Notes: a model not told the origin generated them from the sequence alone. 64,000 bases of DNA from JAENVU01 sp031422675 (GCA_031422675.1 JANPMG010000028.1:24445-88444), one strand, 5' to 3'. Shown: positions 42,947 through 52,296, counted from the stretch's first letter. Made by a program: numbers and translations.

Positions 42947-44143
42947 ATGTCGTTCTCCCGTCGTCCCATCCAAATCCTCGGCCTCGTCACGATCGTGATG
43001 GTGCTCGGCGCCTGCGGATGGGGTCCGTCGCCCTTCGCGCCCGCCACCGGATCATCGAGCGCGCCGTCCAAGTCGGGCGCGCAGCCCACGACGGGTGGGG
43101 TCGCGTCGGACGGAGCCGTGTCCGCTCGGGGTACCACCGCGCTCGGGCGGCGGGCCGGGTTCAACCCCGGTTCCGGCATTCTCTGGATGAACGATGCCGA
43201 ACGTCAACGCGAGCTCGATGCCATGGCGGCGACCGGGGCGCGCTGGATCGCGCTCGACTTCGACTGGAACTCGATTCAGGGCGACGGGCCGGAGAGCTTC
43301 CGCTGGGACCGCTCGACCGACCGGGTGGTGCGACAAGCGCACGAGCGTGGCCTGCGGATCATCGGCACCCTCGCGTACAGCCCACCGTGGGCGCGCCGCG
43401 CAGTCTGTGCGAACACCAGCCATTGCTTCCCGACGGATCCGAACACCTACGGTCGATTCGCGCGTGCCGCCGCCGAGCGGTACGGACCCAACTCACCGGT
43501 CCCGGAACTGCGCAACTCGGTTCGGGTGTGGCAGATCTGGAACGAAGCGAACCACTACCCGTTCGTGCAACCGACCGTCGACGTGGCCGGCTACACGGTC
43601 ATGCTCCAGCGCGCGTACACCGCGATCAAGGCGGCAGACCGAGCGTCGGTGGTCCTCGCCGGCGCAACCTCACCGGCCGGGGACGACCCGAGCGGTCGGG
43701 ACATGGCGCCGGTCACGTTCTTGCGGGGGATCTACGCCAACGGCGGCGGGCGCTCGTTCGACGCCTTCGCCCATCACCCGTACACCTTTCCCCACAGCCC
43801 GCTGATCGCTGCACCCTGGAATGCGTTCACCCAGACCCGTGATCTCCACGCCGTGATGACCGAACACGGCGACGCCCGGAAGAAGGTGTGGGGCACCGAG
43901 GCCGGCGCAGGGACCGGCACCGACCCCAAGGCCGTGGACCCGCTGCGCCAGGCGCAACTGCTCCGGGACTACTACACCGGCTGGAACGGCGAGTTTCGCA
44001 GCTTCACCGGGCCGCTCCTCTGGTTCTCGGTCCGGGACCGCAGCACCAACCCGGCGAGCATCTACGAGAACTTCGGGATCTTCCGCCACGACTTCCGGCC
44101 GAAGCCGGCGCGCAACGTGTTGGTGGCGCTCCTGCGCGGCTGA
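42947..44143 (+). CDS. Glycoside-hydrolase-like lipoprotein, paralogue of the 16265 gene
   Basis: The 398-residue product has a lipobox (MVLGAC, Cys23) and a TIM-barrel glycosidase-like domain closely similar to the protein encoded at 16265-18124, sharing FRWDxxTDRVV, RGLRIIGTLAYSPPWAR and FDAFAHHPYTF. Candidate catalytic residues are Glu200 in QIWNEANH and Glu318 in KVWGTEAG. It lacks the C-terminal repeats of its paralogue and is membrane-anchored rather than released. ATG at 42947 has GAGG five bases upstream. Confidence 0.82.
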   Translation: MSFSRRPIQILGLVTIVMVLGACGWGPSPFAPATGSSSAPSKSGAQPTTGGVASDGAVSARGTTALGRRAGFNPGSGILWMNDAERQRELDAMAATGARWIALDFDWNSIQGDGPESFRWDRSTDRVVRQAHERGLRIIGTLAYSPPWARRAVCANTSHCFPTDPNTYGRFARAAAERYGPNSPVPELRNSVRVWQIWNEANHYPFVQPTVDVAGYTVMLQRAYTAIKAADRASVVLAGATSPAGDDPSGRDMAPVTFLRGIYANGGGRSFDAFAHHPYTFPHSPLIAAPWNAFTQTRDLHAVMTEHGDARKKVWGTEAGAGTGTDPKAVDPLRQAQLLRDYYTGWNGEFRSFTGPLLWFSVRDRSTNPASIYENFGIFRHDFRPKPARNVLVALLRG

Positions 44144-44203
44144 CGCGCCGGCGCGACACCCGACCCGGCTTACGACGAGCACCGGTCGTTAGCGTGGCGC
44201 GCG

Positions 44204-45004
44204 ATGACCCCTGATCAATCCTTGACCGTCCCGGAGATCCTGGATCCACTCGCCGGGTTTCGACTCGATGGTCAGGTGGCGCTCGTGACCGGCGCGAGTT
44301 CCGGGCTCGGTGCGCGCTTCGCGCGCGTGTTGGATGCGGTCGGCGCGCGGGTTGCGATCGCGGCGCGCCGGACGGACCGGCTCGAAGAACTCGCGGCGCA
44401 ACTCACCGACCCGATCGTGCTGCCGTGCGATCTCGTCGACACCGAGCAACGGGAGTCCCTCGTGCCGCAGGTGGTCGCGGCCGGTGGTCGGATCGACGTG
44501 TTGGTCAACAACGCAGGCCGGAGCGAGCCGATGCGCGCGCTCGACGAGCCCGTCGCGCATTTTCGGGACACCGTGGAGCTAAATCTGGTCGCCCCGTTCG
44601 CCCTGGCCCAGGCCGCCGCCCGAGACATGACTGAGCGGTCCGTCGCCGGGCGAATCGTGAACATTGCGTCGATCTACGGACTCACCGGAGTCGGACGGGT
44701 CCCGGAGGCGAGCTATTCGGCCTCGAAGGGTGGGCTCATCAGCCTCACGCGCGAACTCGCGAGTCAGTGGTCCCGGCGCCAAATCCGGGTCAACGCGCTC
44801 GCCCCGGGTTGGTTCCCGAGCGAGATGTCCGCTCCCATGTTCGCCGAGCCCCGCCTCGCCGAGTGGGTCGTCGAGAAGACACCCCTGGGTCGTTCCGGCG
44901 AGGTTCATGAGCTGGACGGCGCCCTGCTCTTCCTGGCCGGATCCGCCAGCAGCTTCATGACCGGCCAGATCCTCACGATCGACGGCGGGTGGACCGCGAT
45001 CTGA
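44204..45004 (+). CDS. Short-chain dehydrogenase/reductase
   Basis: A 266-residue SDR with VTGASSGLGARFARVL, VLVNNAGRSEPM, the catalytic Ser in VNIASIYGLTGVG, YSASKGG and the ending GQILTIDGGWTAI, typical of 3-oxoacyl-ACP-reductase-like enzymes. The N-terminal 20 residues precede the Rossmann fold and may be an extension. It lies downstream of the glycosidase lipoprotein and upstream of the GGDEF/EAL gene. Confidence 0.86.
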   Translation: MTPDQSLTVPEILDPLAGFRLDGQVALVTGASSGLGARFARVLDAVGARVAIAARRTDRLEELAAQLTDPIVLPCDLVDTEQRESLVPQVVAAGGRIDVLVNNAGRSEPMRALDEPVAHFRDTVELNLVAPFALAQAAARDMTERSVAGRIVNIASIYGLTGVGRVPEASYSASKGGLISLTRELASQWSRRQIRVNALAPGWFPSEMSAPMFAEPRLAEWVVEKTPLGRSGEVHELDGALLFLAGSASSFMTGQILTIDGGWTAI

Positions 45005-45051
45005 GGAGCCGACGCACCGGGCACTCCCCTCAAGATCACCGCAGATCGGTC

Positions 45052-45064
45052 GATATTTTCCCCG
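45052..45064 (+). promoter_or_regulatory. Candidate -10 element for a leaderless message
   Basis: TATTTT at about 45054-45059 sits at the spacing expected between a -10 box and a transcription start at the GTG of the GGDEF/EAL gene. No -35 consensus or ribosome-binding site is visible, so this is only suggestive. Confidence 0.3.
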
Positions 45065-48000
45065 TGGAACACGGGTTCGGGAGCCAACGCGCGGAGAACG
45101 CCGACGACGCCCTCCTCGGGCTGATGCTCGATCACGTCACCGACGGCATCTGCCTCGTGGCGGGTGACGGCACGGTCCTGGCGACGACCCCCGCCGTCGA
45201 TCGCATGCTTGGCGTCGAGCGCGGTTCCCTGCGCGGGACGAACGGCCTCGAGCTGCTTCATCCCGAGGATGTGGAAGCCGCCCTCGACCGGCTCAGTCGA
45301 CTCGGTGAGGAAGTGCCCGAGGACTACCGGACGTACCGCTTCCAACATGCGGGGGGCTACTACATCACGGTCGAGCTGGTGGCAAAGGAGAACCCCACGC
45401 CCCTCGGTGAGGCGCCCGACGGATCCCTGGTCCTGACGGTTCGGGACATGACCGAATGGAACGAGGCTCGCCTTGCGCTCGATCGCAGCCGCCTGCGCCG
45501 CGAGTTGGTGGCCACCCTGGCCGCGATGTTCGTCGACGCGTTCGACGTCGAGCTCGACGCCACGGTGAACCGCGCGCTCGGTGCGATCTGCGGGCACACC
45601 GGCGCGGACCGCGCCTACGTGTACCGACTCGGCGACGACGCCGCGACCATGCGGCGAACGCACGGGTGGGCTCGCCCCGGACGGGAGTTCGCCAACGACG
45701 AGAACGTGATCGTTGCCACCGACGACTACGCGCATTGGCGCGACCAGATCCTCAGTCTCGAAGTGGTGACCGTCTACGCCGACGACGTGGACCCGCGATG
45801 GCGAGTCGAGACCGAGAGGGTTTCTGCCGGCGGCGTCCGTTCGCTCCTCGCAGTTCCGCTGGTGCGTGAGGCGGAGCCGATCGGGTTCCTTGCGGTTGAC
45901 GTCTTCGACCGGCCGCGCACGTGGAGCGAAGAAGACGTCGAGGTCCTCAAGGTCATCACCGACATCATCGGATCGGCGTTGGCTCGCCACGACGCCAGTC
46001 AACAGTCGCGCGCGGTCGAGGCTCAGTTCCGCGCCATGGTCGAACACTCGAGCGACGCGTTGATCGTGATCGACGGCAACGCCGAGATCACCCAACCGCC
46101 GATCGGCGAGAACCTGTTCGGCTACCGACCCGACGAGCTGCTCGGCACGAATGCTCTGGACCTGGTGCATCCCGACGATCTCGAGTTCGCGGCCACCGAG
46201 ATGCTGCACGCCGTCACCGACCCCACGTATCAAGCGATCAATGCGATGCGGATCCGGCACGCGGACGGCCACTGGGTACCGATCGAACTCGTGGCGTCGA
46301 GTCGGTTCGACGAACCGGCGATCGACGGTGTGATCATGAACGTTCGGGACGTGACCGACCGCACCCGCGTCGAGGAACAGCTGCGCGAGAGCGAGGACCG
46401 GCTGCGGCTCTTGATCGCCAACCTGCCCGGCGCCGTCTTCCGGTCCCAGGCCACTCCCCCCTACACCGACGAGTTCATGAGCGATGCCATCGAACTCCTC
46501 ACCGGATACTCCGCGTCCGAGTTCCTGACCGGCCGCGTTGTCTTCGACGAACTCATCCTGAACAACCAAACCCGGCGCACCGATGAAGAGCTCGAGCGGG
46601 CGATCGCCGACCGGTGTCCCTATCTGATCGAATACCCGGTCCGCCATCGCGACGGTTCGATCCGATGGCTCTCCGAACACGGCCGTGTCATCTTCGATGC
46701 AGAGGGCGGGGCCGGCCACCTCGAAGGGTTCATCTTCGACATCACGTCTCGGATCGAGGCGATCGCCGAGACGAAGGACAGCGAGACCCGGCTGGCGAAC
46801 CTCATTGCGAACGTTCCCGGTGCCGTCTTCCGGTGCGGGGCCGTTCCGCCATATCGGGACATCTTCGTCAGTGACGCGGTGAAGGAACTCTGCGGATACG
46901 ACGCGGAGCTGTTCCGCTCCGGCGAGATGGACTTCTACGACCTCATCGTCCCCGAGCAACGCGACGACATCGACCGCGCCGTCGCGCGCAGCGTCGAGCA
47001 CGGCGTCTCCTTCTCCGTCGAGTACCAGTTCCGTCATCGGGACGGCACGCTCCGATGGGTCGAGGAACGCGGCACAGTCATGCGAGACGACAACGACGAA
47101 CCGCGCTGGATCGATGGCGCAATGGTGGACCTCACCGAGCGGAAACGACTCGAGGCCCGGCTCGAACACGATGCCGCCCATGACCCGTTGACCGGGCTTC
47201 CGAACCGCACGTTGCTGGTCCACCACCTGGAGAGCACCTTGGCCCGGGCGCAGCGCTCCGGATGCACCACCGCGGCCCTCTTCATCGATCTCGATCGGTT
47301 CAAGCTCGTCAACGACGCGCTGGGGCATGCCGCCGGAGACGAACTCCTCGTACATTTCAGCCGTCGCCTGGCCAGCGTGCTGCGGGGCAGCGACCTCGCA
47401 GCCCGGACCGGTGGCGACGAGTTCGTGGTCATCTGCGCCAACTTGGACGATGTCAGTGAAGCCGAGGTCATCGCCGAGCGGATTGCGAAACTCCTCGAGC
47501 AGCCGTTCACGATCCGCGGTCGCAGCGTCTTCGTGAACGCGAGTATCGGCATCGCGATCGCCGCATCCGGCGACGCAACCGCCGACGAGATCCTGCGCAA
47601 CGCCGACGCCGCGGCGTACCGAGCGAAGGATCGCGGTCGCAATCGCTACGAGGTGTTCGACGACGCGCTGCGCGCCGCGACCGCCGCGGCCCTCGAGATC
47701 GAGACCGACCTCCACGCCGCGCTGGACCTCCATCAACTGTTGCTCCGCTACCAACCGGTCGTGGAACTCGCAACGGGTCGCCTCACCGGCGCTGAAGGAC
47801 TCGTGCGGTGGCAGCACCCGCACCGTGGCCTCCTGGATCCTGACGAGTTCCTGCCTGCGGCGCAGGTCTCGGGCCTGATCGTGGCGCTGGGACGCGAGGT
47901 GCTCGAGCTTGCCGTCGGTGCGATGCGCGAGATCGACGAGGCGATCCTGCCCAGTGTGGCGATCAACTTCTCGCCGCGCGAGCTCGCGCAGCCCGACGTG

Positions 48001-48471
48001 GTGGATCGGGTGCGGGCCACGCTCGAAAATCACCAGGTCGATCCGCGCCGACTCTGCATCGAGATCACCGAGACCGCCGTCCTCGACGAGGTCGATACCG
48101 CCATCGCAACCCTGAGCGCGCTGCGGGACATCGGTGTGCGGCTGGCCATCGATGATTTCGGAACGGGCTACTCGTCGCTCAGCTATCTCCGGCGGCTGCC
48201 GGTGGACATCGTGAAGATCGACCGCTCGTTCACCGGCGAACTCGGTGTGGACGGAGCCAACCTGACGATCGTGGCGGGGATCATCGGACTCGCACGCGGA
48301 CTCGGGCTCGAGGTCATCGCGGAAGGAATCGAGACCCCCCGCCAACTCGAGGTGTTGAGAGATCTCGGCTGCGCGTTCGGCCAGGGCTACCTGTTCGCCG
48401 CCCCCGTCGCCCTCGACGACCTGCTGCGCCTCAACTCCGATCGCTGGGCTGCACCGTACGTGCGACACTGA
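45064..48471 (+). CDS. PAS/GAF-GGDEF-EAL cyclic-di-GMP synthase and phosphodiesterase
   Basis: About 1135 residues: PAS (about 15-130), GAF (140-310), three more PAS domains (315-440, 450-570, 575-700), GGDEF (705-865) and EAL (885-1130). The cyclase site is intact (ARTGGDEFVV), with an inhibitory I-site RGSD five residues before it. The phosphodiesterase motifs are present: EGL in place of EAL, INFSPREL, EITETAVL, IDDFGTGYSSL, VKIDRSF, AEGIET. Both activities may work, set by unknown signals. No membrane segment is seen, so it is cytoplasmic. GTG at 45064 is a tentative start: TATTTT lies five bases upstream, suggesting a leaderless message; earlier in-frame starts overlap the SDR. Confidence 0.85.
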   Translation: MEHGFGSQRAENADDALLGLMLDHVTDGICLVAGDGTVLATTPAVDRMLGVERGSLRGTNGLELLHPEDVEAALDRLSRLGEEVPEDYRTYRFQHAGGYYITVELVAKENPTPLGEAPDGSLVLTVRDMTEWNEARLALDRSRLRRELVATLAAMFVDAFDVELDATVNRALGAICGHTGADRAYVYRLGDDAATMRRTHGWARPGREFANDENVIVATDDYAHWRDQILSLEVVTVYADDVDPRWRVETERVSAGGVRSLLAVPLVREAEPIGFLAVDVFDRPRTWSEEDVEVLKVITDIIGSALARHDASQQSRAVEAQFRAMVEHSSDALIVIDGNAEITQPPIGENLFGYRPDELLGTNALDLVHPDDLEFAATEMLHAVTDPTYQAINAMRIRHADGHWVPIELVASSRFDEPAIDGVIMNVRDVTDRTRVEEQLRESEDRLRLLIANLPGAVFRSQATPPYTDEFMSDAIELLTGYSASEFLTGRVVFDELILNNQTRRTDEELERAIADRCPYLIEYPVRHRDGSIRWLSEHGRVIFDAEGGAGHLEGFIFDITSRIEAIAETKDSETRLANLIANVPGAVFRCGAVPPYRDIFVSDAVKELCGYDAELFRSGEMDFYDLIVPEQRDDIDRAVARSVEHGVSFSVEYQFRHRDGTLRWVEERGTVMRDDNDEPRWIDGAMVDLTERKRLEARLEHDAAHDPLTGLPNRTLLVHHLESTLARAQRSGCTTAALFIDLDRFKLVNDALGHAAGDELLVHFSRRLASVLRGSDLAARTGGDEFVVICANLDDVSEAEVIAERIAKLLEQPFTIRGRSVFVNASIGIAIAASGDATADEILRNADAAAYRAKDRGRNRYEVFDDALRAATAAALEIETDLHAALDLHQLLLRYQPVVELATGRLTGAEGLVRWQHPHRGLLDPDEFLPAAQVSGLIVALGREVLELAVGAMREIDEAILPSVAINFSPRELAQPDVVDRVRATLENHQVDPRRLCIEITETAVLDEVDTAIATLSALRDIGVRLAIDDFGTGYSSLSYLRRLPVDIVKIDRSFTGELGVDGANLTIVAGIIGLARGLGLEVIAEGIETPRQLEVLRDLGCAFGQGYLFAAPVALDDLLRLNSDRWAAPYVRH

Positions 48472-48477
48472 CCCGAC

Positions 48478-48559
48478 GCGAGCGTGGCGGAAACGGCAGA
48501 CGCGCCGGGTTTAGGACCCGGTCCCTTCGGGGGTGAGGGTTCAAGTCCCTCCGCTCGCA
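48478..48559 (+). tRNA. tRNA-Leu (anticodon TAG)
   Basis: Acceptor GCGAGCG pairs with CGCTCGC, the anticodon loop TTTAGGA sits between CCGGG and CCCGG, and the long variable arm (GTCCCTTCGGGGGT) is class II as expected for Leu. CCA is not encoded. Its 3' end overlaps the convergent nitrilase gene by about 19 bases. Confidence 0.96.
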
Positions 48560-49479
48560 CCCTGCCCTGCACTCTTCGGTGGCGGTGTGAGCACGTCGGC
48601 GCGGCTGTAGTGCCCGACGACATCGAAGTAGCGCTTGACTTGCAGCGCGGTGCTCAGATCGCAGTCGACGGTCAAGATGCCCTCCGTGTCGTAGAGCGGT
48701 CCGGCGATGACGTCACCCCACGGTGACACGATGCACGCCCCGCCTCGGCCGAAGACCTCGGTTCCGTCTGGCAAGGGCAGCGGAAAATCGCCGGGAAACG
48801 CCGACGCCGGGATGTATTGAGGAACGCTCACGACGAACGCGCCCGCCTCGATCGCAACGTGACGCATCGATGCGATCCAACCGTCACTGTCGTCGGCCGT
48901 GGGCGCAACCCAGATCTGCGGGCCGCCTTGGTACACCGCCCATCGCGCCAACGGCATACGGTTCTCCCAGCAGATGAGCCCGCCGACCCGGCCCACACCC
49001 GGAACGTCGACGACGCCAAGGTCGTCGCCGGCACCCACACCGTGGAACACGCGCTCGTGCATCGTCGGCATCAGCTTTCGATGCCGGTGGATCACTCCGT
49101 GGGGACCGATCACGAGCAACGTGTTGTACAGCGTTCCCGGGCGGTCGTCTTCACGTTCGTTCACGCCGATGGCCAGGTGAAGGCTGCGCTCGGCACAGGC
49201 GTCGACCAGCCGTTCGACGAGCGGCCCGGCGATGTCAACGCTCGAGGCCCACATCCGCTCCCACAACTCGTCGCAGCCTTCGGCCCATGTCGCCGCGGTC
49301 GCGGCCCACGCTCCGCTCGGATAGATCGAGACGAAACATTCCGGGAATACCACCAAGCCAGCGCCGTCAGCCGCCGCATCATCGAGCAACGCGATGGTCT
49401 TTTCGATCGTCGCGTCGGCATCGAGGATGACGGGAGTTGCTTGTACCGCCGCGATCCGCACACGTTCGAAACTCGTCAT
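48541..49479 (-). CDS. Carbon-nitrogen hydrolase (nitrilase family)
   Basis: The 312-residue product carries the complete triad: Glu47 in FPECF, Lys135 in RHRKLMPT and Cys170 in GGLICWEN. The sequence after Cys (WENRMPLARWAVYQGGPQIWVAPTADDSDGW) is like aliphatic nitrilases and cyanide hydratase relatives. Substrate unknown. The gene's stop lies inside the convergent tRNA-Leu 3' end, an unusually tight arrangement. The start ATG at 49479 is normal. Confidence 0.9.
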   Translation of the reverse strand: MTSFERVRIAAVQATPVILDADATIEKTIALLDDAAADGAGLVVFPECFVSIYPSGAWAATAATWAEGCDELWERMWASSVDIAGPLVERLVDACAERSLHLAIGVNEREDDRPGTLYNTLLVIGPHGVIHRHRKLMPTMHERVFHGVGAGDDLGVVDVPGVGRVGGLICWENRMPLARWAVYQGGPQIWVAPTADDSDGWIASMRHVAIEAGAFVVSVPQYIPASAFPGDFPLPLPDGTEVFGRGGACIVSPWGDVIAGPLYDTEGILTVDCDLSTALQVKRYFDVVGHYSRADVLTPPPKSAGQGASGGT

Positions 49480-49684
49480 CTTCGGACACTACCAACCGCT
49501 CGAAACCCGCGAACCAGGGCACGATGCGGCAGCGCGTCAGCATCAACCGTCGGGAGGCCGGCCCGCTGGCGTAGGACTCGACGAGCGCGATCAGCGGCAA
49601 CTCGCTGGCATCATGGCGCGTCTGCGCGACCACGTCGCCAGCGTTGGGCCGGAGGCGGCGTAGCTCAGGTCACCAAACGGTGCG

Positions 49685-50023
49685 CTACTTCTTCTTGCGC
49701 TTGGCGCGTTTGCCGAACCGCTTCTTGGGCTTCTGGTTGGCGAACTCGGCGAGGATGTCCGGAGCAGCCGTGTTCACGATGTCCTCAGCGGCATCGAGCA
49801 GCGCGGCGACGTCCTCACCCTCGGGTTCCGGGGACTGCGGCGCCGCCGCGGCCCCGCCGAGACTGCCGTGCTGCCAACCGGCGTCGAAGATCCGGCGGCG
49901 GAAGCTCGGGCAGTTCTCCGGGCATTTCCACGGCGCCTCGGGCGCCAGATCGAGCTGACACTTCCGGACGGTCTCGCCCGACCGGTACGTGCGTGATTCG
50001 TAGTGATGACAGTCCGAACGCAT
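49685..50023 (-). CDS. Small Cys-containing conserved protein
   Basis: A 112-residue protein with an N-terminal Cys/His segment (SDCHHYESRTY, then CQLDLAPEAPWKCPENCPSF), which could bind a metal, an Ala/Gly/Pro linker, an acidic helix and a strongly basic tail of Lys/Arg repeats (PKKRFGKRAKRKKK). No family name can be given. ATG at 50023 is the likely start; the ten residues encoded before it have no support. The preceding 200-base gap holds no recognised gene. Confidence 0.6.
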   Translation of the reverse strand: MRSDCHHYESRTYRSGETVRKCQLDLAPEAPWKCPENCPSFRRRIFDAGWQHGSLGGAAAAPQSPEPEGEDVAALLDAAEDIVNTAAPDILAEFANQKPKKRFGKRAKRKKK

Positions 50024-50080
50024 GGGCACGTCGCCATCCTGCCAGACGGCCACCCGCTGTCTCGCGCACCTCGAGCCGGA

Positions 50081-50638
50081 TCAGCCGAGCCAACCCGGTG
50101 CCCGCTCCAGGAGGAAGCGACTCACTCCGAGGCACCGGTCCAGCGTCTCGCACGGCACTTCCTCGCCGTCGCGGATCCGCAGCAGCGACACCCGCTGGTG
50201 ACCGACCACCCGCAAGCTCGTCTCCGGCGCATCGGTGACCGACGGATAGGAATCGATCGCCGACACTTCGAGCGGGAGATCGGGACCGCCCACCGCCGCG
50301 AGGTCGGTGGCAAGCACGAGCAGGTCGGGCGCGTGCGGCAACGGCGGCACGGCCCAGGTGAACGAGAGCGGCAGGTGGAACTCGTCCGGCGGATCAGTCA
50401 TGCCGTCACCTTCGATGACCGCGTCCTCGAACCCGAGCAGGACCCGCGGGTCGATCTCGAGCGAGAGGTACAGATCGACCGGCCCGTCGCAACCCTCCTC
50501 GGGGTGGAGATCCACTTCCCAGTTCTGGCGGAGTGAATAGCTCTCGACGAAATGACGCTCGTCGTGCACGTGGAAGCCGTGTTCAACGGCGTGGTCCTTG
50601 AGATCAGCGACGAATCCCGCGAGATCGATGACGGCCAC
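50081..50638 (-). CDS. Conserved hypothetical protein
   Basis: A 185-residue product with no recognised domain. It has DLYLSLEIDPRVLLGFEDAV and a SFTWAVPPLPHAPDLLVLATDL core, and is predicted to be mixed alpha/beta and soluble. GTG at 50638 is taken as the start because the upstream small ORF ends three bases before it, suggesting a coupled pair; a GTG at 50668 would overlap that ORF. It lies in the rdgB operon. Confidence 0.5.
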   Translation of the reverse strand: MAVIDLAGFVADLKDHAVEHGFHVHDERHFVESYSLRQNWEVDLHPEEGCDGPVDLYLSLEIDPRVLLGFEDAVIEGDGMTDPPDEFHLPLSFTWAVPPLPHAPDLLVLATDLAAVGGPDLPLEVSAIDSYPSVTDAPETSLRVVGHQRVSLLRIRDGEEVPCETLDRCLGVSRFLLERAPGWLG

Positions 50639-50640
50639 AG

Positions 50641-50781
50641 TCAGGCCAGCGCTGAGCGAACGGTGCACATCGCGTCACCGTACGCGACGCCCTGGCCCCG
50701 CCGTGGGTCGTACTCCGTCGGATCCGGCCCGACGGCGCGAATACCGTCGATCACTATCTGGGCCTGTGGGTCGAGAAGCAA
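50641..50781 (-). CDS. Small ORF directly after rdgB
   Basis: A 46-residue frame starts at TTG 50781, seven bases after a perfect AAGGAG located just past the rdgB stop, and ends at TGA 50641. The protein (DPQAQIVIDGIRAVGPDP, then EYDPRRGQGVAYGDAMC) looks protein-like and may be the C-terminal remnant of a larger enzyme. Its coding role is unproven. Confidence 0.4.
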   Translation of the reverse strand: MLLDPQAQIVIDGIRAVGPDPTEYDPRRGQGVAYGDAMCTVRSALA

Positions 50782-50792
50782 CGAAGAACTCC

Positions 50793-51413
50793 TTATGTCT
50801 CGGTCGGGGCAGCCTCGCGCAACTGCACGGCCAGCGCGCGCAGTGCAGCACCGCGATGGGACAACCGCTGCTTCTCGGCTCGGGTCATCTCGGCGAAGGT
50901 GCGGCCGCTTCCTCCGGCGGGAAGGAAGATCGGGTCGTACCCGAAGCCCTGATCACCGCGCGGCTCATCACCGATCACGCCCTCGACCACGCCATTCACC
51001 ACCAGCTCCCGACCATCCGGGTACGCGAGGACGAGCACCGTCCGGAACCGAGCGGTGCGCGACGCACGCCGCGCGCGGGCCATCTCGTCCAGGACCTGGT
51101 GCACGTTGTCCGCGTAGGTCGCCGTCGGTCCCGCGAATCGTGCGCTGTACACCCCGGGCGCGCCGCCCAGCGCGTCGATCTCGAGTCCGGTGTCGTCGGC
51201 CAAGGCTGGGAGTCTCGTGGCCGCGCTCAGCGCGACGGCCTTGAGTCTCGCGTTGGCCTCGAGCGTGTTCCCGGTCTCCTCCACCTCGGGGACCTCGGTC
51301 GGGCGGGGCACGAGTTCGATGGCGAGATGCTCGAGCGCGGCGACGATCTCGGCGGCTTTATCGGGATTGGCGGTGGCCAGGACGACCCGATCCAGCCCGT
51401 TCACCGAACCCAC
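50793..51413 (-). CDS. rdgB: Non-canonical purine NTP pyrophosphatase (RdgB/HAM1 family)
   Basis: Hydrolyses ITP, dITP and XTP to monophosphates, cleaning the nucleotide pool. The 206-residue product has the substrate motif LATANPDKAAEI near the start, the active-site Asp pair LADDTGLEIDALGGAPGVYSARFAG and the C-terminal SHRGAALRAL. GTG at 51413 gives a normal length; a second in-frame GTG is at 51404. Follows rph, as in mycobacteria. Confidence 0.93.
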   Translation of the reverse strand: MGSVNGLDRVVLATANPDKAAEIVAALEHLAIELVPRPTEVPEVEETGNTLEANARLKAVALSAATRLPALADDTGLEIDALGGAPGVYSARFAGPTATYADNVHQVLDEMARARRASRTARFRTVLVLAYPDGRELVVNGVVEGVIGDEPRGDQGFGYDPIFLPAGGSGRTFAEMTRAEKQRLSHRGAALRALAVQLREAAPTET

Positions 51414-51527
51414 TTCTTCATCGGGCCCATCCGCTCATCCCTTGTCCTCGTGGCCCTTCGGGCCGGGCCGGACGGGCCCCGCTGCGTGGGTCCCACCGCT
51501 CCAGCGCGCGTGCTCGCTCCACTCCGC

Positions 51528-52265
51528 TCATCGGGGCGGCGGCGGGACGCTCAACAGCTCGCGCTGGAGGTCGATGATGTCGGCGATTCCGAGTTCGGCG
51601 AGCGCCAGCATCGACTCCAACTCACCGCGACTGAACGCGGCGCCCTCGGCCGTGCCCTGGACTTCGAGGAACTTTCCGGCGCCGTCCATCACCACGTTCA
51701 TGTCCACCTCGGCGGTCGAGTCCTCCACGTAGTCCAGGTCCAGACTCGGGAGCGCGTCGACGATGCCCACCGAGATCGCTCCGCAGTGATCGAGGATCGG
51801 ATGGGCTTTGAGCTTGCCGGTGGCGACGAGCCGCGAACACGCGTCGTGCAGCGCGAGGAACCCGCCGCAGATCGATGCGGTGCGGGTCCCGCCGTCGGCC
51901 TGGAGCGCGTCGCAGTCGACGGTGATCTGTACCTCCGCGAGGAGTGCGAGGTCCGTGACCGCGCGCAGCGATCGGCCGATCAACCGTTGGATCTCCTGGG
52001 TCCGGCCGCTCTGTTTGCCCCTCGCGGCCTCCCGATTCACTCGCTCGGGGGTCGACCCCGGGAGCATCGAGTACTCGGCCGTGACCCAGCCCTTCCCACT
52101 CCCCCGGAGCCACGGCGGCACCCGCTCCTCCACCGACGCAGTGCACAGCACGCGAGTACGCCCCATCTCCACGAGCACCGATCCCGCCGCGAGTTCGGTG
52201 AAGTCACGCGTGAACGTGAGCGGACGCAGCTGATCGGGCTCGCGCCCGTCGTGACGGATTCCCAT
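51528..52265 (-). CDS. rph: Ribonuclease PH
   Basis: Phosphorolytic 3'-5' exoribonuclease that matures tRNA 3' ends. The 245-residue product has the family features RHDGREPDQLRP, CTASVEERVPPW, AEYSMLPGSTPER, QEIQRLIGRSLRA, TVDCDALQADGGTRTASI and the C-terminal Asp cluster in DCGAISVGIVDALPSLDLDY-type positions (written here from the frame, where HCG replaces DCG). ATG at 52265 has AAAGG four bases upstream. A longer in-frame extension upstream lacks similarity. Confidence 0.93.
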   Translation of the reverse strand: MGIRHDGREPDQLRPLTFTRDFTELAAGSVLVEMGRTRVLCTASVEERVPPWLRGSGKGWVTAEYSMLPGSTPERVNREAARGKQSGRTQEIQRLIGRSLRAVTDLALLAEVQITVDCDALQADGGTRTASICGGFLALHDACSRLVATGKLKAHPILDHCGAISVGIVDALPSLDLDYVEDSTAEVDMNVVMDGAGKFLEVQGTAEGAAFSRGELESMLALAELGIADIIDLQRELLSVPPPPR

Positions 52266-52296
52266 GATGCCTTTCGCAGGAACGCGCGACGCGCGT

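Noticed and set aside
44905..48468. A 1187-codon minus-strand open frame opposite the GGDEF/EAL gene
   Set aside because: It is rich in His, Asp, Arg and Gln and has no recognisable domain; the plus strand has a complete, motif-bearing protein. High G+C leaves the antisense frame open.
49480..49684. Short open frames on both strands upstream of the nitrilase gene
   Set aside because: Both strands look partly protein-like but neither has a ribosome site or recognisable family, so no call is made.
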